From JAPLVS01 sp043809265 (GTDB lineage Archaea > Iainarchaeota > Iainarchaeia > Iainarchaeales > DTGL01): DNA of 18,363 nt. Both the position numbers and the translations under genes were made by a program. Every line of letters begins with the position of its first letter. Position 1 is the stretch's first letter. Shown one piece after another: positions 1-5,382 of this stretch. The stretch spans positions 1 through 18,363 of the forward strand of contig JAZDDY010000129.1 in assembly GCA_043809265.1 (NCBI GenBank). Reading direction: 5' to 3'. The notes under the pieces are model-generated. The model saw only the letters and a program-made list of their open reading frames with translations, ran no database searches and was not told the origin of the DNA.

Positions 1-142
1 CTTTCAAATCAAAGAGGTTGGCCGGCTTTTTCAGGTCAATGTCCTTGAAAGTTATGAATAATTCCACGGACTGCGCGAAGTTGCGCTTGGGTGAGTTTGC
101 ATCCAGTTTTGCCAGTGCAGAAAGCACTTGTTCTTTTTTCAT
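1..142 (-). CDS. rpl1: Large ribosomal subunit protein uL1, N-terminal fragment
   Basis: This is the start of ribosomal protein L1, which binds 23S rRNA to form the mobile L1 stalk at the E site; in many prokaryotes it also represses its own mRNA. Only the first 47 residues lie in the window and the rest runs off the left edge. The visible part begins MKKEQVLSALAKL and continues through RNFAQSVEL, then LKKPANLFDLK, which matches the conserved archaeal L1 N-terminus (a Q-S-V-E-L-like strand followed by D-L-K-K-P). The ATG at 142-140 is preceded by a strong AGGAGG about seven bases upstream, which fixes the start. Its position after spt5 and rpl11 agrees with the archaeal order, although an unrelated membrane gene intervenes. 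It probably has its own promoter (see 238-261) and a structured leader. Confidence 0.9.
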   Translation of the reverse strand, partial: MKKEQVLSALAKLDANSPKRNFAQSVELFITFKDIDLKKPANLFDLK

Positions 143-168
143 CGAAAGCCTCCTGCTTCAAGCAGTAG

Positions 169-196
169 TGCAAGGCTGAATTCTCAGCCTCGTGCA
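169..196 (-). promoter_or_regulatory. Hairpin in the rpl1 leader
   Basis: On the minus strand a 7-bp perfect stem (AGGCTGA / TCAGCCT) encloses a four-base loop. It is extended by TGCA/TGCA across a two-base CG bulge on the 5' side. It lies about 27 bases upstream of the rpl1 start and downstream of the predicted promoter, so it would be in the 5' leader. A second short inverted repeat (CTGCT / AGCAG, 153-165) follows and overlaps the Shine-Dalgarno region. L1 is known to repress its own operon by binding mRNA in some methanogens and bacteria; that this hairpin serves that role is an inference. Confidence 0.45.
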
Positions 197-237
197 AAAA
201 AGGTTAATTTTTTGCGGCTTTATACTAGAAACTCCAT

Positions 238-261
238 CGGAAACATTTAAATAGGTTTCCG
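238..261 (-). promoter_or_regulatory. TATA-like promoter of rpl1 flanked by an inverted repeat
   Basis: The minus strand carries an A/T-only core (TATTTAAAT, 245-253) resembling an archaeal TATA box. It is flanked exactly by 7-base inverted arms, CGGAAAC at 238-244 and GTTTCCG at 255-261. A start 25 bases downstream would fall near 222-225, leaving a leader of about 80 bases before rpl1. The only gene it can serve is rpl1, since the plus strand to the right is antisense to the membrane gene. The palindrome could bind a dimeric repressor, or could be chance; no regulator is visible. Confidence 0.5.
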
Positions 262-275
262 GTGGCGAACCTTTT

Positions 276-884
276 TCAGTTTTTTTTGGCTTTTCTTGAA
301 CCGAACGGCTTCCCGTAGTAAATCATCAGGCCGATAATTGCCGACTGCATTACAATAGTCCTGCCGACATACACGAGTGGGAGGATGCCCCCGCTTACTA
401 TCGCAGGGAATAAAGCCAACAGCCCGGCCGAGTATGCAATCAGCCAGGCCGAGAAAGACTCTGTATTTTGCTTCTCTGTGACCAGTTTTTGAATGGTTGG
501 GAAATATCCGACCAAAATCAATACTTGGACAAGCAGATTTGCCTCAAAAGGGTTTTTTGTCAATAACCAAAAAAGAGCGATCAGCCCTGCAATAACCAGA
601 TACCCTTTTTCAAATGCCCTGAACTTTATTTTGCTTTTGGACCAGAGCAGTGTCGCGGCAATAATGATGATTGTTACCGTGACATCCAATAAGTTCAGTA
701 TGCCGCCGACAAAATTCCAATTCGAAGCCGACAAATAGGTGAGTAAGCTCAATGCGGTTCCGACAAACATTATCAGCCAAGTAGAGAGCGCCGGCTTGGT
801 TTGGCCCTTGAAAACCTTGTAAGAATACAAGGCCCCGAAACCAAGCATAATCAGGGCAATCAGAAACGCTATCAAATCTTCCAC
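276..884 (-). CDS. Multi-pass membrane protein with two PQ-loop-like halves
   Basis: A 202-residue integral membrane protein with roughly seven hydrophobic segments (about 3-23, 33-53, 58-81, 94-109, 115-128, 143-163, 166-190) and a basic C-terminal tail. The two halves share a pattern: K-V-F-K-G-Q-T-K-P-x-L-S-T-W-L-I near residues 23-38, and a segment with K-Q-N-T-E-S-F-S-A-W-L-I near 138-149. Together with the 3+1+3 helix layout this suggests the PQ-loop/SWEET-type transporter fold. Substrate and function are unknown and the fold call is tentative. The start is a GTG at 884-882 with AAAGG about eight bases upstream. It sits between rpl11 and rpl1, where the archaeal cluster normally has no gene, with about 50 bases to rpl11 upstream and 133 to rpl1 downstream. 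Confidence 0.7.
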   Translation of the reverse strand: MEDLIAFLIALIMLGFGALYSYKVFKGQTKPALSTWLIMFVGTALSLLTYLSASNWNFVGGILNLLDVTVTIIIIAATLLWSKSKIKFRAFEKGYLVIAGLIALFWLLTKNPFEANLLVQVLILVGYFPTIQKLVTEKQNTESFSAWLIAYSAGLLALFPAIVSGGILPLVYVGRTIVMQSAIIGLMIYYGKPFGSRKAKKN

Positions 885-915
885 GGAACACGCCTTTCAT
901 TTTTTCCGATTTGCT

Positions 916-939
916 TGAGCGTTCAAAAAAATGCGCTCA
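916..939 (-). terminator. Possible hairpin/T-tract terminator at the end of rpl11
   Basis: An inverted repeat TGAGCG / CGCTCA (916-921 and 934-939) overlaps the rpl11 stop codon. On the minus strand its loop contains seven consecutive T. Archaeal transcription commonly ends at U-rich tracts, so this could separate rpl11 from the downstream membrane gene. A single T7 tract is weak evidence. Confidence 0.35.
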
Positions 940-1410
940 CTTGAGCTGCGCGTCGTATTTTCCCTGGTCGATTTCCGCGATTACTTCGCTTCCGCGCTTT
1001 CCTTCGACCTTGACGCCCATTGCGTTGCAGGTGCCCAAAACCTCTTTCACATTGCTTTTGAGGTTGTACGAGGTAAGGCTTGACGCCTTCTTTTTCGCAA
1101 TGCTTACCGCCTGCGCAATCGAAATGTTCCCTGTAAATTCCCTTTTCGAGTCCTTTGAGGCCTTTTCGATTTTTGCCTCCTGCTTTATGAGCGCGCTCAT
1201 AGGCGGGCTTCCTACCTGAACTTCGAATGTTTTTTTGCCTGAATCGACAAGCACTTTCACAGGCACCTTCATGCCTGAAAATTCCTTTGTCTTGTCGTTT
1301 ATCTGCTTTATTACTTCGCCGATATTTATTCCCAACGGGCCCAATGCCGGGCCGAGCGGTGCGCCGGCAGACGCTTTTCCGCCTTCAACCATAACGCTTA
1401 CAGTAGCCAT
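937..1410 (-). CDS. rpl11: Large ribosomal subunit protein uL11
   Basis: Ribosomal protein L11 forms the base of the GTPase-associated stalk with 23S rRNA. The 157 residues match an archaeal L11 in length. The N-terminal domain carries the conserved G-x-A-x-x-G-P-x-L-G-P-A-L-G-P-x-G-I-N run (about residues 10-29), which in bacteria is linked to factor and thiostrepton binding. The C-terminal rRNA-binding domain covers about residues 70-145, including a G-T-C-x-x-M-G-V-K-V-E-G motif. The ATG at 1410-1408 follows AGGTGA six bases upstream. It is 15 bases downstream of spt5, so the two are probably co-transcribed, as in most archaea. Nothing unusual is seen. Confidence 0.96.
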   Translation of the reverse strand: MATVSVMVEGGKASAGAPLGPALGPLGINIGEVIKQINDKTKEFSGMKVPVKVLVDSGKKTFEVQVGSPPMSALIKQEAKIEKASKDSKREFTGNISIAQAVSIAKKKASSLTSYNLKSNVKEVLGTCNAMGVKVEGKRGSEVIAEIDQGKYDAQLK

Positions 1411-1425
1411 GAGTTCACCTGTTCC

Positions 1426-1863
1426 TTATTTGAGCACCCTGATGTTTTCCGCCTTTATTGTGAGCGGCATTTTGACCGCGGCCTCAAGCAGTTCGACTGT
1501 CACTTCTTCTTTGGCCTCGTTGACCCTCATGACCCTCGCCTTTTCTCCTTTGAGCGGTCCTGTGACAATCTTGACCTTTTCGCCTTCCTTTATGGATTCC
1601 ATCAAAGGCTTCGATTTCAGCAACGGAGCCAGTTCTTCGACTTTTATGCTCCCGCCCACAATGCCCTTGCCTTTGATGTGCGGAATGTCGCTTATCGCCC
1701 TTCTCACCGAAAGCTCTGTGTCGCCTTCAATGAGCACATAGCCTTTCAGGTCAGGGAATACCGTGAGGGAATATATTGCCAGCGGCTCGGATTCCAGTTT
1801 TCTCTGGAGCATGTCCACAACCAGACTTTCCTGTCCGGCAGTTGTTCTTACAGAAAAAATCAT
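1426..1863 (-). CDS. spt5: Transcription elongation factor Spt5 (NusG family)
   Basis: Archaeal Spt5 binds the RNA polymerase clamp, closes the DNA channel, raises processivity and links transcription to translation. The 145 residues show the standard two-domain form. The NGN domain, about 1-85, begins M-I-F-S-V-R-T-T-A-G-Q-E and includes G-Y-V-L-I-E. A single KOW domain, about 90-145, has E-G-E-K-V-K-I-V-T-G-P-L-K-G-E-K-A-R-V. The start ATG is at 1863-1861; no strong Shine-Dalgarno is seen beyond a weak GTGG/GGT, and a TATA-like sequence at 1898-1906 suggests a very short leader. The placement between secE and rpl11 is the conserved archaeal arrangement. The 150-base gap to secE is unusually long for this cluster. 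Confidence 0.95.
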   Translation of the reverse strand: MIFSVRTTAGQESLVVDMLQRKLESEPLAIYSLTVFPDLKGYVLIEGDTELSVRRAISDIPHIKGKGIVGGSIKVEELAPLLKSKPLMESIKEGEKVKIVTGPLKGEKARVMRVNEAKEEVTVELLEAAVKMPLTIKAENIRVLK

Positions 1864-1897
1864 TTTTTACCACGCAATAAACAGCGGTTAATAACTG

Positions 1898-1906
1898 TAT
1901 AATTTA
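1898..1906 (-). promoter_or_regulatory. TATA-like promoter of spt5-rpl11
   Basis: The minus strand reads TAAATTATA here, 35 bases ahead of the spt5 ATG. A start 25 bases downstream would leave a leader of about ten bases. The surrounding stretch is A/T-rich compared with its neighbours. Called from sequence resemblance only. Confidence 0.4.
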
Positions 1907-1944
1907 GGATGTTGAATGTTTTTATTCCTTTCCAAAGCAATTGC

Positions 1945-2011
1945 GCCTGCTTCGGAGGCTCGGCAGCAAAGGATTTCAGTTCCTTCCCTAACTGCAGCCT
2001 TTAAGCAGGCC
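1945..2011 (-). ncRNA. Extended hairpin (structured RNA candidate) between secE and spt5
   Basis: The minus-strand RNA can fold into one long imperfect hairpin with four stacked helices. Helix 1 has 8 bp (2004-2011 with 1945-1952), helix 2 has 5 bp (1997-2001 with 1956-1960), helix 3 has 4 bp (1993-1996 with 1963-1966) and helix 4 has 5 bp (1982-1986 with 1969-1973). An eight-base loop (1974-1981) closes it. All 22 pairs are Watson-Crick, separated by small internal loops. It starts four bases after the secE stop and ends about 40 bases before the predicted spt5 promoter, so it would lie in the 3' end of the ftsZ-secE transcript or in a read-through leader of spt5. No U-tract follows, so a bacterial-type terminator is unlikely. 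It is not a tRNA: there is no T-loop motif and the length is wrong. No known RNA family is recognised. Confidence 0.45.
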
Positions 2012-2015
2012 TGCC

Positions 2016-2165
2016 TAGGCTGGTAAGGCTGAAAACCAAAAGCACCGCAAAGCCCAGCACCCCGATAAGGAGTATGCCGAGTGCCGTGACCTTCAGCATC
2101 AGCTTGTATTCTTCCCAGTCAGGCTTTTTGCTTACAGTGAAAATCCTTTTCCATGATTCCAGCAT
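2016..2165 (-). CDS. secE: Protein translocase subunit SecE (Sec61-gamma)
   Basis: A 49-residue single-pass membrane protein, the small essential clamp subunit of the SecYE translocon. It begins MLESWKRIFTVSKKPDWEEY: an amphipathic N-terminal helix, then the conserved K-P-x-x-x-E-Y motif. One transmembrane helix follows (about residues 26-45) with the typical K-V-T-A-L-G-I-L-L-I-G-V-L-G-F pattern. The ATG at 2165-2163 has GGTGGG three bases upstream. It lies 18 bases after the ftsZ stop and ahead of spt5, the standard archaeal order. The tail after the helix is only a few residues. The TAG stop at 2018-2016 depends on a short homopolymer at the end of the helix; a one-base shift there would extend the tail by a few residues. 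Confidence 0.88.
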
Positions 2166-2183
2166 TTTCCCACCAGCCAAATT

Positions 2184-3383
2184 TTACCCTGTGAACCTTA
2201 TCCCCAAATCAATGCCCTTTTCTGTCTGCCCTTTTTCAAGGTCGTCAAGGTACGGGAATTTTCCCCCTGCAACCACAACCATCGCCTGAATCCTGTTCTT
2301 TGGCATCTGCGAATCGACCATTGCACCCCAAATAATGTGGGCTTCAGCGTCGATTTTCGAGCTGACAGTTTCAACAATCATTTCAGCTTCCCTCAGCGTC
2401 ATGTCCGCGCCGCCTACCACGTTCACGAGGGCGCGCTTTGCATGGCTTATGTCCACATCAAGCAAAGGCGAAGTGAGAGCATTCTCGACTGCTTCGAGAG
2501 CCCTTGCGTCGCTTGCCTCTTCGCTGTGGCTTTCCCCGAGGCCGATCATTGCGGCCCCGCCCTTGCGCAGGATGGTGCGCAGGTCGGCGAAGTCGAGGTT
2601 AATCAGGCCTGGCTTTGTGACCATTTCTGTGATTCCTTTCACCGCGTTTGTGAGCACTTCGTCCGCGACCTTGAATGCTGCATTCACTGGGAGGTCGGGC
2701 GCGATTTCCAGAATCTTATCGTTCGGTATCACGATCACTGTGTCGACGTGCTCCCTCAATTTTGCAAGGCCTTCAAGCGCGTTCTCTGTCCTGCGCTTTC
2801 CTTCAACAGTGAAAGGCAGCGTGACAATTGCGATGGTTAAGCATTTCATTTCCTTGCCTATTTCCGCGATGACCGGGCTGGCGCCGGTTCCTGTGCCACC
2901 GCCCATCCCGCATGTAATGAACAATAAGTCAGAGTCGCCTAAAAGTTCTGTGAGCTCTTCGACGCTTTCTTTCGCCGACGCTTCCCCGACGCTGGGGTCA
3001 GAGCCCGAGCCCAATCCCCTGGTTGTTTCCCTTCCGACCAAAATCCTTTTGTCGGCCTCGGTGTTAAGCAAATCCTGCGCATCTGTGTTGACAGCGAATG
3101 TTTCTGTTCCGGTAATGCCGATTTCGTGCATTCTCTGCACTGTATTGCAGCCGCCGCCTCCGACCCCGACAACCCTTATTTTTGTTTTTGAAAGCTCAAG
3201 CATTTTCTGGAGGTCTTCGGCGTTTTCAATAAGGCCTTTTGTTTTCTTTTTTTTCGGGTCCTTGACCGCTTCCTTGACAAGCTCTTTAACGGATGGTTCG
3301 TCCTTAAAATCGTCCCTTGCCTTAGAGGGCTCGTCTTTCATGGACTGAACCCTTTTAATCGCCTTCCTAACCATGCTCTCCAA
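2184..3383 (-). CDS. ftsZ: Cell division GTPase FtsZ
   Basis: FtsZ is the tubulin-like GTPase that forms the cytokinetic ring. The 399 residues contain V-G-V-G-G-G-G-C-N (about 72-80), the tubulin signature G-G-G-T-G-T-G-A-S-P (161-170) and the T7 catalytic loop N-L-D-F-A-D (262-267). Helix H7 and the C-terminal domain are intact to about 385. The first 65 residues are a highly charged extension with a K-K-K-K run, longer than in most bacterial FtsZ but common in archaeal FtsZ1. A TTG at 3383 is taken as start because GGGGTG lies eight bases upstream; an ATG at 3374, three codons later, is the alternative. It leads the secE-spt5-rpl11 group and is divergent from the gene at 3653. Confidence 0.95.
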   Translation of the reverse strand: MESMVRKAIKRVQSMKDEPSKARDDFKDEPSVKELVKEAVKDPKKKKTKGLIENAEDLQKMLELSKTKIRVVGVGGGGCNTVQRMHEIGITGTETFAVNTDAQDLLNTEADKRILVGRETTRGLGSGSDPSVGEASAKESVEELTELLGDSDLLFITCGMGGGTGTGASPVIAEIGKEMKCLTIAIVTLPFTVEGKRRTENALEGLAKLREHVDTVIVIPNDKILEIAPDLPVNAAFKVADEVLTNAVKGITEMVTKPGLINLDFADLRTILRKGGAAMIGLGESHSEEASDARALEAVENALTSPLLDVDISHAKRALVNVVGGADMTLREAEMIVETVSSKIDAEAHIIWGAMVDSQMPKNRIQAMVVVAGGKFPYLDDLEKGQTEKGIDLGIRFTG

Positions 3384-3442
3384 GGTGAATGCACCCCTTT
3401 CAGTTAAAAAATTAAGTAATAAAAGATTCTCCCATTAAAAAC

Positions 3443-3450
3443 GTTTAAAA
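3443..3450 (-). promoter_or_regulatory. TATA-like promoter of ftsZ
   Basis: On the minus strand TTTTAAAC is preceded by a purine-rich CGAAAGG, resembling a BRE plus TATA box. It lies about 60 bases before the ftsZ start and would give a leader of roughly 30-35 bases that contains the GGGGTG ribosome-binding site. The rest of the divergent gap (3384-3652) shows no convincing gene. Confidence 0.5.
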
Positions 3451-3616
3451 CCTTTCGGTTCAACCCGCAAAGCCTCACGGCAAGGCAGAAAAAACCAAGA
3501 AGGCTAACGTTACTGATAAGCCTTGAAAAGGATTAAAAAATGATTTTTCCGCACTGCAACATAACCGGAAACAGGCAAACAAGGCATCTGCTGAACAGGC
3601 TGAGGAAACAGAAAAG

Positions 3617-3623
3617 ATTATAT
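3617..3623 (+). promoter_or_regulatory. TATA-like promoter of the 3653 gene
   Basis: ATTATAT lies about 33 bases ahead of the ATG at 3653, with an A/G-rich stretch (GAAAAG) just upstream. A start 25-28 bases downstream would fall almost at the ATG. No Shine-Dalgarno precedes that ATG, so a leaderless mRNA is likely. A second A/T-rich string at about 3637-3643 is too close to serve. Confidence 0.45.
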
Positions 3624-3652
3624 CGGATTAATCGCTAATTATACTGATTCAT

Positions 3653-4336
3653 ATGGGAAAACCAAGGATTGCAAAAACCCGCTTCGACAGGCGCGCAGGA
3701 ATCGGCGGCGGCATCGGCCTGAAATCCAGGGGCGGAACCCACACCGCAAGGCTCAAAGCGCGGAGGGCTTTAAGGAAAGCAAGGGAAAAAGTTTACGGGA
3801 CAAAGGAAATCACGCTGAAGCACGACGAAATACCCGATTATATTATGGAACCGCTCCAGCAGAAGGCATTACACGCTTTTATTGAAAAAGGATACAAAGC
3901 CGCAGGGACTATTTGCCTTTGTCTTGGAATTGGAGGGGGCATTGCCATTCAAAACCCGGCCTACAAAGGTGCCGCTGTATTCTTGGGAGCGGGAGGAATG
4001 ACAGTGAGCCAAATTGGGGCGAAAACTTCAAGAAAATTTCAAGTGGTTGACGAGAGAATATTAAGGCATGGTTTAGGGTTATCAAGCCGCCAGCCAATCA
4101 TGGAATCTGTTTTCCTGTCCCTGCCTTTAAGGCGAGGCCAAGGTTCGCCGAACCAAAAACAAATCGAGGAAGCAACAAGAAAATATCCCTATCTCGTCGC
4201 AACGATAAAAAAGACAGGAAGCCTAAAAAAGGACCCGAAAAAGCCCTGGAACGTTTTCAGGGTCGAGGAAATCACCTTCACTGACAACCCAGGTATGGGC
4301 AAGCGCAGAAGGACCACACAACTGTGGGCGACCTGA
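3653..4336 (+). CDS. Uncharacterised basic protein with a central glycine-rich hydrophobic region
   Basis: I do not recognise this 227-residue protein. Residues 1-50 are very basic (R/K-rich, with G-I-G-G-G-I-G at 16-22). Residues 82-122 are hydrophobic and glycine-rich (L-G-I-G-G-G-I-A-I, then F-L-G-A-G-G-M), which could be one or two weak membrane segments or a buried glycine loop. Residues 123-227 are again basic and include R-K-Y-P-Y-L-V-A-T-I-K-K-T-G and a closing K-R-R-R. There are no metal-ligand clusters or catalytic motifs I can name. It is a long open frame with a plausible promoter and coding-like composition, so I take it as real. The ATG at 3653 lacks a Shine-Dalgarno, suggesting leaderless expression. 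It stands alone between divergent ftsZ and the eIF2B-like gene. Confidence 0.65.
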   Translation: MGKPRIAKTRFDRRAGIGGGIGLKSRGGTHTARLKARRALRKAREKVYGTKEITLKHDEIPDYIMEPLQQKALHAFIEKGYKAAGTICLCLGIGGGIAIQNPAYKGAAVFLGAGGMTVSQIGAKTSRKFQVVDERILRHGLGLSSRQPIMESVFLSLPLRRGQGSPNQKQIEEATRKYPYLVATIKKTGSLKKDPKKPWNVFRVEEITFTDNPGMGKRRRTTQLWAT

Positions 4337-4351
4337 ACAGCCAAGCCAAAA

Positions 4352-4360
4352 CCTTAAATT
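4352..4360 (+). promoter_or_regulatory. TATA-like promoter of the eIF2B-like gene
   Basis: CCTTAAATT lies about 33 bases ahead of the ATG at 4389. No ribosome-binding site precedes that ATG, so the transcript is probably leaderless or nearly so. Confidence 0.4.
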
Positions 4361-4388
4361 TCCCTGCTGTGTTATATTTCCGGTTTTT

Positions 4389-5339
4389 ATGCCATCCAAC
4401 GAACTGCTGAAAACAGTGAAAGACATCCGTTCGCTCAAAATACAGGGCGCTTCGCAGGTGCGCCGTGCCACAATCCTTGCAATCAAAAGGCTTGCCGAAA
4501 AAAGCAGGGCCGAGAAGCCTGAGGAGTTCAGACGCGAACTTAAAAGGGGAATGTTGCTGCTTGCGAGAGCAAGGCCGACAGAGCCGGAAACAAGGAACGC
4601 GCTTATGCTCATACTGAAAACAGCAATGAAAAACCGCCCAGCAGAGGAGCTCAAAAGCGCGGTTGTGCGCGAGTGCTCTGAATTCGAGGAAAACAGGGAA
4701 AAATCCATGCATAAAATTGCAGAGCTCGGCGCAAAAAAATTAAGGCACTGCCCTGTCATACTCACACACTGCCATTCGAGCACAGTTGAAGGCATCCTGC
4801 TTGAAATGCACAGGCACAAAAAACTCGAGCAGGTTTTCCTCACAGAGACAAGGCCGCGCTACCAGGGCAGGATTACGGCGCGCAAACTTGCAAAGGCAGG
4901 CATCCCCTGCACAATGATTGTCGATTCTGCTGCGCGTTCCTTTATCGGGAAATGCGACGCATTCATTTCGGGCGCGGATGCAATAATCGCCAATGGGGCG
5001 ATAGTGAACAAGATTGGCACTTCCCAGATTTCATTGGCTGCAAAAAAAGCCAATGTGCCGCACTATGTTGCCACCAGTTCCCACGCTTTTGATGCGGCCA
5101 CATTTTTCGGCGCAGAGGAAAAAATAGAAGAACGCTCGCAGCACGAGGTCTGGGATGAAAGGCTGCCGAAGCTTACTGTGAGAAATCCGGCCTTCGACAT
5201 CACAGAGCCCGAGCTTGTGAAGGCAATAATCTGTGAAAAAGGCGTTTTCTCGCCTGACAAGTTTGTGAGGCAGATGGCAAGGGAACTCGCCCTAGAAGGA
5301 AAGAAATTCGTGTCGCTGATCGAGATGCTGAAGCAGTAA
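4389..5339 (+). CDS. eIF2B-family protein, probable ribose-1,5-bisphosphate isomerase
   Basis: The 316 residues belong to the eIF2B alpha/beta/delta-like sugar-phosphate isomerase family. The best match from memory is archaeal ribose-1,5-bisphosphate isomerase, which makes ribulose 1,5-bisphosphate in the AMP/nucleoside salvage route that feeds type III RuBisCO. Supporting motifs are A-R-P-T-E-P (61-66), T-H-C-H-S (126-130) with the likely catalytic cysteine C128, L-T-E-T-R-P-R-Y-Q-G (151-160), V-D-S-A-A-R (178-183) and G-A-D-x-I-x-x-N-G-A-x-x-N-K-I-G-T (195-211) with the likely catalytic aspartate D197. Length agrees with the family (about 320). No RuBisCO or AMP phosphorylase lies in the window. 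Alternatives are methylthioribose-1-phosphate isomerase or a true aIF2B subunit; the motifs favour the first call. Confidence 0.82.
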   Translation: MPSNELLKTVKDIRSLKIQGASQVRRATILAIKRLAEKSRAEKPEEFRRELKRGMLLLARARPTEPETRNALMLILKTAMKNRPAEELKSAVVRECSEFEENREKSMHKIAELGAKKLRHCPVILTHCHSSTVEGILLEMHRHKKLEQVFLTETRPRYQGRITARKLAKAGIPCTMIVDSAARSFIGKCDAFISGADAIIANGAIVNKIGTSQISLAAKKANVPHYVATSSHAFDAATFFGAEEKIEERSQHEVWDERLPKLTVRNPAFDITEPELVKAIICEKGVFSPDKFVRQMARELALEGKKFVSLIEMLKQ

Positions 5340-5344
5340 TCCAG

Positions 5345-5352
5345 ATTTTAAT
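5345..5352 (+). promoter_or_regulatory. TATA-like promoter of gatE
   Basis: ATTTTAAT lies about 34 bases ahead of the gatE ATG, and a T-run (5367-5371) sits between them. No Shine-Dalgarno precedes the gene, so leaderless initiation fits. The T-run could also serve as the terminator of the upstream gene. Confidence 0.35.
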
Positions 5353-5382
5353 CTTTTCCGCGCTATTTTTTGATGGATTAGA

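Noticed and set aside
1945..2011. A tRNA-like arrangement: an 8-bp closing stem and a 5-bp stem-loop resembling an anticodon arm
   Set aside because: There is no T-arm consensus, the inner loop has eight bases without a U before the would-be anticodon, the length is 67, and no CCA-like end is present. It is better described as one extended hairpin.
2335..3348. A 337-codon open frame antisense to ftsZ
   Set aside because: Its composition (Ser/Pro/Thr-rich) is the mirror of the ftsZ codon pattern, and it has no family features. It is a shadow of ftsZ.
3540..3638. A 32-codon plus-strand ORF starting MIFPHCNITG in the ftsZ divergent gap
   Set aside because: It is very basic with no motif, has no ribosome-binding site, and ends within the promoter region of the 3653 gene. 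Other frames there are equally open, so nothing marks it as coding.
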